The notes beneath the pieces are model-generated. The model searched no databases and was not told the DNA's origin. It saw only the letters and a list, made by a program, of their open reading frames with translations. The position numbers and the translations under genes are program-made. Below are positions 54,961-64,000 of a stretch of DNA of 64,000 nucleotides, piece by piece. This DNA comes from Symbiodinium natans (taxonomy: Eukaryota; Sar; Dinophyceae; Suessiales; Symbiodiniaceae), in NCBI GenBank assembly GCA_905221605.1, contig CAJNDS010000890.1:405501-469500 (forward strand). The letters run 5' to 3'. Position 1 is the stretch's first letter. The number at the start of each line of letters is the position of its first letter.

Positions 54961-56702
54961 CCCTCAACTGAAAGGTTTAAGGGTTCAGGGTTAAACTCAG
55001 CCTAGGCTCCCCCAGCACCTTTGGGGCTAGAAAGGGCCTCTTCGCGAATCATCTTGACCCTATAAACCCTATAAACCCTAAACCCTAAACCCTAAAACCC
55101 TAAACCCTAAACCCTACCCAGAGTTGACGGATTGTGTGAATGTCTGTAGTGCAGGGGTTGAGGGTTTAGGGTTTAGGGTTTAGGGTTAAGGGCTAGCGTC
55201 GACGGCCTCCTAAAGTCCACCTGACCTCTTCTGGGGCCCCAGGGTTTAGGGTTTAGGGCTTAGGGTTTAGGGTTTGGGGTTTAGGGTTTGGGGTTTAGGG
55301 TTTAGGGTCTAGTGCAGGGGCTATGTTGGCGCTGCTTAGGTATACAGGAGTAATATGAGGTACGGACGGTTCAGTAAAATAAAGGCCCCTTCTAGAGGCC
55401 TCTCGTCGCCCTGAATCCCTCTGCCTAACATTTCTCCTCTTGAACCCAATTATAAGGGGAAAATTGAGTTCATCCCAGGGGCCGACCTAAAACCCTCACA
55501 CCCTAAACAGGGTTTAGGGTTTAGGGTTTAGGGTTTAGGGTTTGGGTTGAACCCGAGAAAGGGAAAGTACAAAAACATCCCAAGAGCCTACCGTAACACC
55601 TTAAACCCTAAAACCCAAAAACCCCAACCTGTCTCGAATCCACAAGGTGGCGCACTTGAAGCGATCCTTCTCAATCCATCGGAGAGTAGGGCCTGCGTCG
55701 CGCACCTCTCACATCAGGATTTAGGGTTTACAGTTTAGGGTTGAGGGTTGAGGGTTTAGGTTTAGGGTTAGGGGCATCGATTTAGCCAGGCGGGATGGAG
55801 TTTTCAGGTTTTGAGGTTTTAGGGTTTAGGGCAGGGGTATGTCCTAAGCGCTCAAAGCAAAGCAAGCTCAGATAGAGAGGGACGAAATAGAATCTGAATC
55901 CTAAGCCCTGAACCCTAAACCATGAATCCCAAACCATAAGCCCCACACCCTAAATCCTAAACCCTAAACCAAAACCCAAAACCCTAACCCAACCTGGGCC
56001 TCTATTTTTCTACAGTCTTATTGGTCATACCTAGTAACTAAGGGACAATATTTGCTACCGAACTTCACGCGCGTGTAGTTGTTTGTTTGAGGGTTAACCT
56101 TATCCATATCGGAGCCTGTTACGGTCTCCTGACTCCTGAACCCTGAGGGCGAAATCGTGAATCCTAAATTCCGAACCCTAAGCCCTATATCACAAGCCCT
56201 ACAGTTTTAGGAAAAAGTACATCTGTAACCCCAAAATCCCAAACCCTAAACCCTACATCCTAAACCCCTAACCCCAAACCTTAAATCCCCTGACACCCCA
56301 AACCCTAAACCCTGAATGCCTCAAAACCGAAACCCTAAAGCCCCCAAAACCCTTAATGCTTTCAACCTGAAGGCCGTCTTCAACCTCTTCTCCCCCCTGA
56401 AAAAGGGTTTAGAGTTTAGGGTTTCGGGTTTAGGGTTTGGGGCTTAGGGTGTAAAGAAGCGCGCCTTCTTCGATTCAGCCTCTTCCTCCTCAATGGCGTC
56501 CATTACCCAGCGGATCAACTGCCATTGCAAGCTTGTCTAGACTCAAGAGAAACATAGGAAGAAACGAACCCTTTTTGGTTATGAGGGAACCTAAACCCTA
56601 AACCCTAAACCCTAAACCCTAAACCCTAAACCCTAAACCCTGGGTCCTAGTTCAGGGTGGACTTAAGGTGTGCTTTGCATCTCGTACCCTGGAGGGCACT
56701 AG

Positions 56703-56818
56703 GGATGTTCCCCCTGATACTAACAGTCCTTAATACGGATTCGAGTACCCCCCCCCCCCCCCCCCCCCTTTTATGATCCCTTTATTCAGGACTGGGTATA
56801 TGCGGGAAAGCACCATGA
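56703..56818. repeat. Inverted-repeat element, family B copy 3, with poly(C) centre
   Basis: GGATGTTCCCCCTGATACTA then ACAGTCCTTAATA, a run of about 19 C, then CAGGACTGGGTATATGCGGG and GCACCATGATG. The right arm is more diverged than in copy 2. Confidence 0.65.
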
Positions 56819-56820
56819 TG

Positions 56821-56912
56821 CCCCCCCCCCCCCCCAAACCCTAAACCCTAAACCCTAAACCCTAAACCCTAAACCCTAAACCCTAAACCCTAAACCCTAA
56901 ACCCTAAACCCC
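56821..56912 (-). repeat. Poly(C) followed by (CCCTAAA)n, about 10 units
   Basis: A run of about 15 C passes directly into pure heptamers. Confidence 0.96.
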
Positions 56913-58060
56913 AGGAGCAGAGCTTTCTCAAATGGGCAATTGCGTGAGAAAGGCTCGAATAGCCGAAGAACTCGGTGCCTCTGCATCTGACTGGGCGCCA
57001 GATATCCCGGGGCCCCGAAAGCACCCGCACCCTTCGGTTGTGGCTACGAGGGTTCATAAGGCTACACTCCGCCAAGAGGGTTTAGGGTTTGGGGTTTGGG
57101 GTTTGGGGTTTAGGGTTTAGGGTTTAGGGTGTAGAGGAAAAGGTGGGTCAGCTGTGTGCGCAGACCAGGGCAGAAGAACTTCGCATCAAACGAGTTGAAC
57201 CCCTCAAGCTCTAAGCCGAAACCATAATCCCCCCAATTCCCGAAACCCTACACCCGAAACTCCTTCTCCCTCTCCCTCAACACCCTACACTGGCCCTAAA
57301 CCCTCAATACCCTACACCCGAAAACAAATTCAGAAACCCAAAACTCTAAATTCCCTACACCCCAAAAAGCCCTACATTCCCCAAACTCTGCACTCCCCAC
57401 GTCCTAAACCTAACCCCAATTCACAAATCCCAATACCTTGAATTCGGTACACCCCAAAACCCCAGCCCCCCCAAAACCATAAACCCTGAACCCTGAACCC
57501 TGACCTCCAAACCCTGGACCCTGAACCCTAAACCCTAAACCCTACACCATCTAGACTCTAAGCCAATTCCTTAAGCTTCGCGAGCCGTACGGACGAGAAG
57601 AAGTCGACGATCTCCTCATCGAAAGGCAGCACTTCCGGCGCAAACCTCGGCTTTGGGGCTAAAGCCGGGTTGGGGTTAAGGGTTTAGGGTTTAGGGTTTA
57701 GGGTTTAGGGTTTAGGGTCTAGGGTTCCTTACCTCCTTTAAAGGGTTCTGATGTATGGGCCCATGGGTTCTATGGGGTATATAAGTGGTACAGAAGGGGG
57801 CCACTACCCTAAGAGGGTTTCGGGTGTTTAGGGTGAGGGTTTAGGTTTGGGGTTAGGGCAACTAGGGGAGTGAGGGTATTTCGGGCAATTCAACGGGGGT
57901 TTAGTGAATTTGGGGTTTAATTTCCTGAGCAAAGGGGGGGCTTTGCGGGCAACAACAGGGTTAGTTCGTGGGCTACCAAGTGGTAAACCTCTCAAACTCC
58001 TCCAAAAAAAACATTCTTAATAAAGCCGCCGCATCTTAAACCCTAAGCCCGGCCAGCCCT

Positions 58061-58063
58061 CCG

Positions 58064-58097
<34 letters not shown>

Positions 58098-58101
58098 CCC
58101 C
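58061..58101 (+). repeat. Poly(C) tract, about 30 C
   Basis: The longest homopolymer of the window, followed after a few bases by four TTTAGGG units. Confidence 0.95.
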
Positions 58102-58861
58102 CGGACGTTTAGGGTTTAGGGTTTAGGGTTTAGGGACCCCACCCGGCCAGCATCCACGAGCACACGAGATCTAAACTCGCAGCCCAAGTGTACCCTGTAA
58201 AGGTTCTCAGGGGTTCAGGGTTTAGGCTTAGGGTGTCTTACTTCTCCAATAACCAAGGGAAAAAAGGTTAAAACTCTGTTATTCCTACTAAATGAGGAAG
58301 CCCCAAGAAAATTAAGTTCAACTCTTGGCCAAGTAAGCTAAGGCCCATTCAAGGACAGGCCCTTACAGCCCTTGAAGCTAAGGGCTGGGTTTAGGGCTTA
58401 GGTTTTCGAGTTTGGGGTTGAGGGTTTAAGGCGCCACATGATAATAAAGGTAAAAGAAGCTGGGTTGGTTACTTTATAAGGGAACCGAAAACCAAGAAAA
58501 TGTCAAAAAAGGCAGCACTGGGTTACCAAGATCCTGAACCCTAAACCCTAAACCCTAAATCCGAACACCCAACACCTCTCCGAGAGCTGTAAGGCCGGGG
58601 CTTCTCGTTACGCCAGCGCCGGACCAATTTGGAAATCTCTTGGCTGAAATCCTCCTGAGAAGAAGGCGTAGGGTTGGGGCTTAGGGTGTACTGAATTCGG
58701 CACCCAAACGTAGTTCTTAAACCTTACACACATTAGGGTTTACCCAACGCCCAACACCCTTAACTAAGAAACTCAGAAGGTTTAGGGCATAGCTCCTAAG
58801 CCCTGAACCCTATATCCCCCGATGTAATCCTTCATGGAACCTCCCAAGAACAAAATGCGCC

Positions 58862-58932
58862 TAAACCCTAAACCTAAACCCTAAACCCTAAACCCTCAAC
58901 CCTAAACCCTAAACCCTAAACCCTAAACCCTG
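58862..58932 (-). repeat. (CCCTAAA)n, about 10 units
   Basis: Pure heptamers with one CCCTCAA variant. Confidence 0.95.
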
Positions 58933-59383
58933 AGAACTGGTCCCTGCAGGTCCGCTTGTAGACTCTGATGGAACTAGGTACCACTCAGCTAGACTACACA
59001 AGGTTTCTGAGAACCCAGTTTCACAAGAGCACTATACGGAACAAAACATCCCAGCCTGATCATCCTCCGCAGCCTCTGCCGTCTCCGTTTCTGTTCTGAA
59101 GGAGTCATCCAGTGGAGTCGCCATGGCCGCTGCGCGTGCTTTTACCCAGATCGGCAAAGCTCAAAGGAAACCCCAAGGGTTCGATGTCATAGAAACGGGA
59201 GTTCGTAAGCGGCAACCCCAAACCCTAAACCCTAAACCCGAAACCCTAAACCCGAAATCCAAAACCTAATTGAAATATGAAACGATGCACATGTCAAATC
59301 TTACATGTGCTGGACCCCGCTCCCCCACGGAGTCTGCTTCGCGAAGAGACCGGGCAGCGTGGATATGAGGACGGTTCTACATT

Positions 59384-59500
59384 CTTGGCTGCACTTAGCA
59401 GGGTAGCTATAAATTAAACTTTTAGCTGCCTTCTTAAGAAACCCAATAAACCCAAAAAGGCAAGGGATCTAAAGTTACAGTAAAAAACCACAAAGCATTG
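59384..59500 (+). repeat. Dispersed subtelomeric block, composite copy
   Basis: It joins two blocks found separately elsewhere. CTTGGCTGCACTTAGCAGGG also occurs at 52846. TGCCTTCTTAAGAAACCCAA and its continuation occur at 53350. Confidence 0.85.
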
Positions 59501-60150
59501 GGGTTCCTTTTTGGGAGTGGCCTTTCGTAAGTCCAAATGGGTAGTTTTTGATTAACGGTCCCGCTTGCGGCACCCTGAAAACGAAGGACCCGAACCCCAA
59601 ACACTTAAACCCAAGACCCTAAACCCTAGTTCATAGAACTACGGAACTCTACACCATAAACTTCAACCTCCTCTTCGGAGACCTGGGCCCTGCGTGCACA
59701 AAAGCCCCGTAGGGTTTAGGGTTTAGGGTTTAGGGTTTGGGGTTTGGGGTTTAGGGTTTAGGGTTCCGAAACCCTAAACCCCAAACCCTCCATGGCCCAG
59801 AACCCCCCTAACCCCTGGATCCAAAGTGACAAAGCCTCAAGACAAAGTCCAGAACCCTGAACAAGCCCAACAAAAACAAGAACAAAGGGTTTAGGGTTGA
59901 GGGTTGCCCTGTATGCACTATTTGCGCAGGAACTTGCATTATTTGAGATGCCATAGGTGTATGGATATCTGGCAAATGCATATTCAGGCTTCCGAATTCC
60001 GGTACCCTGAACCATTAAACCCTAAACCCTAAACCCTAAACCCTAAACCCTTCCTTGTTTTGGTACCCCTAAGTTCCTGAACAGGAAACCAGGGGACTGT
60101 GAGCTCCTGGGTACCTTTATTCGGGGGTTCGGGTGATATGGGTTTAGGGT

Positions 60151-60183
<33 letters not shown>

Positions 60184-62786
60184 TAGGGTTTAGGGTCTGG
60201 GATTCACAGGTAATTACCGGCGCCTGCCCCCCACGGACGGACTAAAACTATAGGGCCAATTCGTGGGTGTTCCTGCAAGCTTAGGCAGCCAGAAAGGGTT
60301 TAGGGTTTAGGGTTTGGGGTTTAGGGTTTAGGGTGCCAGAAAGGGGTTTAAAGGGCGCAGGACAGCCCCCGCAAGCGCTAGATCTTCAACCGCTCGCATA
60401 CCGTTTCACGGCGCACCTGTCTTGCAGTGAATTGTCCGCGCTGAATTGTGCACCGACTTTTCTCAAGCCAGGAAAGGCAGAACAGCACTGCGAGGTGTTA
60501 GGGGATGGTAGGGGTATAGGCAGCCCTAAACCCTAAATCATGGGTTCCCCTACTAACCCCCCTATACTCCCACTCTTCTAGGTTCCCCCCTAAAATATCC
60601 TTACTTGGGCTTAGTTATCCCTAAATAGCCTTCATTATGGGGAACCTAGTAAGGGGACCCCTGACTAAACCCTGAACAATGAACACCGCGGTATAGGGAT
60701 CCCCCTAAACCCTAAATCCTAAAGCCAAAATCCTCAACCCTTAGCCGGTCACCTCTGAACAACCGGCATTCGGCATCCTGGCAAGAAGGTGCAGGTCTTG
60801 GCTGACTTCTGAACCCCTTTTCGGGTTTAGGGGAACTTTTAGTCTTCTTATTGTAGTTTCTACAACAACCAGAAAGGTTATAGAAGAAAGCCAAGTATTG
60901 GCCCCCTTGTTCCTACTCAGTTGTCCAGCAGGGCGTCGAGGCTGGTGACCTGAGCCATGAACGTGGGTTTAGGGTTTAGGGTTTAGGGTGTAGGGTTTTG
61001 GGTTTAGGGTGTTGCAATCTGTGTGTCAACGGTAGCTGTCGAAAATCAGGCAAAGAGGAAGCCTTGCAAAGCACAAAGCACCCAAAACCCCAAATAATAA
61101 AAAGCAAATACCGCCTGAAACCCCTCTTGTCCCCCCTAAACCCCCCTAAAAGCTCTAAGTCCCGAACCCTAAGACCTGCCCGACCCGCAGCTGATTTGTC
61201 TGTGCTGTACCTCTAGCGCTAGCCTAGACCCCATGGACCCTAGAGACCTACCCTAAACCCTAAACACTAAACCATAAGCCCAAATCCCTGAACCCTAAAC
61301 CCTAAAAGCCCCTAGACCTGGGAGGTAGTGAATCATATGAAGGTGAGACATTTTTATTTGTACTAAGCACGGTTAGCAAGCACACAACATCAGAAGTCGA
61401 GGACGTGAAATTACCGATCAATGGTTAAGCTTCGCAAGGACAGAGGACATTTTCCTTGTCTCCCCAAAAGGACACCCAATATATACACTCACCAACTTTC
61501 AAAAGGAACCTTATATACACTCACCAAAAACAGAAATATAAACCCTGCTTCACATGGTCAGTCATAATTTACCAAGAAATCTCCATGGTTCTGGGCCCAA
61601 TAGGGTCCACTTATAGTACTATTCTGGACGTAGTACCAGAAACCATACTACACAAGGCTCTTGGGGAGCCTAATTCCACAATAGTGCCGTAAGTGGTCCC
61701 TCTGGGTTATCGTCCTGTGGAATGCGGTCCTTAAGATTGCGTCGGATTTCAGGGTTTTGGGGTTCTAGGGTTTTAGGTTTTCGGTCGCCAAAAGATGCAA
61801 AAGCATGATTCGAGCGAGAACTCTACATTCGGGTCCCTCCACAACGTAGACATCCCCCTCTCCCACTAAATCATGTCAGGGTTTCCGAAATTAGGGGTAG
61901 CTGTCCCTATTATAAGGGAATCTTACGAGTTGGGGAGTCCAGATTTTGGGGGCCCCTCATTTTCGGAACCCCCCCCCCCCTGCCCCCTGCGGAGAAATGA
62001 CGATGAAGCTTTCTTCAGCACAGGGGCAATCTTCTGGCCTTGGGTCTTTCCGAGGCACTCCAGGACGGCATCGAAGTTTGCAAAGCCTCCTGTTGGAGTG
62101 TGCCCTAACCCGAAAACCCTAAACCCTAAACCCTAAACCCTAAACCCTAAACCCCAAACCCTAAACCCTATAAGACTCTAACAACACTACTTCGGGCAAT
62201 TTCGAGGCCCCGGCTACGGTTGGGTGTCCTATCTGAATTAAGCTATTCGTGGTCCCAGATTCTGAGTGGAGGGGTACTTCGGGCCCAAACCACGAAGACC
62301 TTCTGCCACGACGGGTTTAGAGGTTCGGGCCGAAGGCTTCGCCCCTTTAGGGTTTAGCACTTTTTTAGGGCTGTTTTTGGTTTAGGGTTTAGGGTTTGGG
62401 GTTTAGGGTTTAGGGTTTAGGGTCAAACCTAGACTAGAAAGCTGAAGACTCCAACGCGAAGGACGAAGACCCTTGAACGACTGACGCTAAATTGTGTTCA
62501 GTGATGGTTCGGCCAAGCCAAGTTTCTTCTCAGCAGCGCTAAACGCCTTTTAGCCCTCCCCGCCCCAGGCCAAACCCCCCCCCCCCCCTCTCTCCGACAA
62601 ACCCCTAAACCCTAAACCCTAAACCCTAAACCCTGAACCCAAAACCCTAAACCCCAAACCCTAAAGCACAGAGGCACCTCTGCACGGAAACCATTGCAAG
62701 GCGCCCCAGCTCTCGGGTCTTGGGCAGCTACTTCGGGTTTGGGGCTTAGGCTGCCCTCCCCCCCTCCCACACACCTCAAAGACTCC

Positions 62787-62965
62787 GAACCCTAAACCCT
62801 AAACCCTAGACCCTAGACCCTAGACCCTAAACCCTAAACCCTAAACCCTAGACCCAAAACCCTAAACCCTAAACCTTAAACCCTAAACCCTAAACCCTAA
62901 ACCCTAGACCCTAGACCCTAGACCCTAAACCCTAAACCCTAAACCCTAAACCCCTAAACCCCAAA
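62787..62965 (-). repeat. (CCCTAAA)n with CCCTAGA blocks
   Basis: About 24 units. Triplets of CCCTAGA occur twice within CCCTAAA (about 62805-62825 and 62905-62925), suggesting local duplication of the array. Confidence 0.95.
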
Positions 62966-63630
62966 AGGCATAAAGGGGCTCCTCGGCGCCTTTGTATGAG
63001 AATTTTGTTGACGGAAACCTTTGCAAGGGTGCTGAGCTCCCGTGTCTTGGGAGTTCAGGGGTTTGCTTCTAGGGCTTCTTATGGGAGGCCTGAGGGAGGG
63101 GGGGGTTTAGGGTTTAGGGTTTAGGGTCTAGGGTTGAGGGTTTAGGGTTTAGGGTTTAGGGTTGAGGGTTTAGGGTTTGGGGTTCTGGGGGGGGGGGGGG
63201 GGGTATGCAACCCCAGGCCCCCTAATACTCCCTACTACTCCCTAAGGCTTTCTAGGCACCTATTTTCCATGAACACCCCCCTCCCTTAAGATCCCTATCA
63301 TTTTACGGCTCCAGCACCCCCCCCTAGTTACGGAAGACTTCTAGGGTTGAGGGTTTAAGGTTTAGAGAACCAAAGTGAGGACTCTTCCTTGGGTTTCGGT
63401 TTCAGATCCCAAGTGGAAACCATGAATCCCCAAACCGTAAATCCCAAAACCCTACCGCCCTAAAAGGTTTCGGGTTCAGCCCTAAGCCCTAAATCCTTAG
63501 CTCTACCTCAATCCTGAGCTGAAGCTGCAAGCCCCACGTCCTAAATCCGCAGCAGAGGTGACGTGCCGGAAAGGTGATGCATCGAGATTCCGAATGCCAA
63601 GCCATGCGGAGCTTGGGGTTGTGTTGGCAT

Positions 63631-63765
63631 TGCTGTTGCCGCTGTTCTTGCTGCTGTTCTTGCTGCTGTTCTTGCTGCTGCTCTTGCTGCTGTTCTTGCT
63701 GCTGCTCGTGTTTCTGTTCTTCCTGCTGCTGCTGCTGCTGTTGGTGGTGGTGGTATTGTCGTTGC
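63631..63765 (+). repeat. CTG/CTT trinucleotide-type repeat
   Basis: TTGCTGCTGTTC units repeat about six times, followed by (CTG)n and (GTG)n. All frames stay open over it, so no gene is called. Confidence 0.93.
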
Positions 63766-63900
63766 TGTTGTTACAGTCGGTGCTATTGCTGCGGCTGTTG
63801 CCAGTGGCTGCTGGGATCCTTTTGTCCTTTTCGGGCACTCGTCTCTTGTTGCGATTTGCTACGTTTCGGTCAACAGATGGAGGCCCGCCCGTCCCAGCCA

Positions 63901-63980
63901 GGTTTAGGGTTTAGGGTTTAGGGTTTAGGGTTTAGGGTTTAGGGTTTAGGGTTTAGGGTTTAGGGTTTAGGGTTTAGGGT
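63901..63980 (+). repeat. (TTTAGGG)n, about 11 units
   Basis: Pure heptamers near the right edge of the window. The window then continues with non-telomeric bases, so this is not shown to be the chromosome end. Confidence 0.97.
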
Positions 63981-64000
63981 ACAGGGCTTGGGAATGTAGA

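Larger units (their letters stand above)
47516..64000. repeat. Subtelomere-like mosaic of TTTAGGG / CCCTAAA arrays
   Basis: More than forty short arrays of telomere-type heptamers occur in both orientations, separated by 50-600 bp of unique or shared sequence. Degenerate forms (TTCAGGG, TTTGGGG, TTGAGGG, CCCCAAA, CCCTGAA) surround the pure tracts. No array reaches a chromosome end within the window. Open frames in this region are short and mostly made of repeat; none is called as a gene. Confidence 0.95.

Noticed and set aside
63503-63921. Ser/Asn- and Leu/Cys-rich ORFs
   Set aside because: Produced by the CTG/CTT repeat. All frames are open.
63901-64000. Chromosome end
   Set aside because: Non-telomeric bases follow the array, and similar arrays occur throughout the last 16 kb.

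Overview
The window reads as nuclear DNA of a dinoflagellate, probably a Symbiodinium-like (suessialean) alga; the exact taxon is inference. Three things support this. (1) A near-complete copy of the dinoflagellate spliced-leader (SL) sequence lies at 34575-34593. (2) Genes are split by short introns, many with GC or GA donors and with AG|G at the acceptor. (3) The last 16.5 kb is filled with TTTAGGG/CCCTAAA arrays, the plant/dinoflagellate telomere type. No operons, bacterial signals, rRNA or tRNA genes were recognised.

Layout. 0-12.1 kb: gene-sized stretches without a recognisable family, with coding-like exon fragments on the minus strand (to about 6.6 kb) and plus strand (7.8-12.04 kb). 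12.5-18.2 kb: a repeat-rich block in which two decayed copies of one non-LTR retrotransposon, in opposite orientation (minus 13.26-13.86 kb; plus 16.64-18.19 kb), flank a composite satellite (14.3-15.83 kb). The plus copy carries a 308-bp foldback-like insertion bounded by AGCT. 18.95-22.66 kb: a multi-exon voltage-gated cation channel with C-terminal EF-hands. 23.98-26.3 kb: a multi-exon AIG1/GIMAP-type GTPase. 27.245-28.558 kb: an intronless CDC20-like APC/C activator. 28.6-34.2 kb: sparse coding signal, with one unidentified gene end at 31.77-32.76 kb.

34.5-36.8 kb: the most striking feature. A 2.2-kb segment begins at its left edge with the SL sequence, carries a 440-codon ORF with a repeated peptide, and is flanked by a 56-bp direct repeat. 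It looks like a trans-spliced mRNA that was reverse-transcribed and inserted. 36.8-38.5 kb: microsatellites. 40.6-43.4 kb: a split, divergent protein kinase (HKD and DFN in place of HRD and DFG). 44.2-45.46 kb: a 1.27-kb CT-rich simple repeat whose long ORF is spurious, followed by an exon encoding a tandem 73-residue repeat (45.75-46.17 kb).

47.5-64 kb: a mosaic of short telomere-type arrays in both orientations, poly(C) tracts, two families of small inverted-repeat elements and other shared blocks, with no convincing gene. The recognised genes do not form a pathway. They are independent plus-strand genes of signalling (channel, GTPase, kinase) and cell-cycle control (CDC20).
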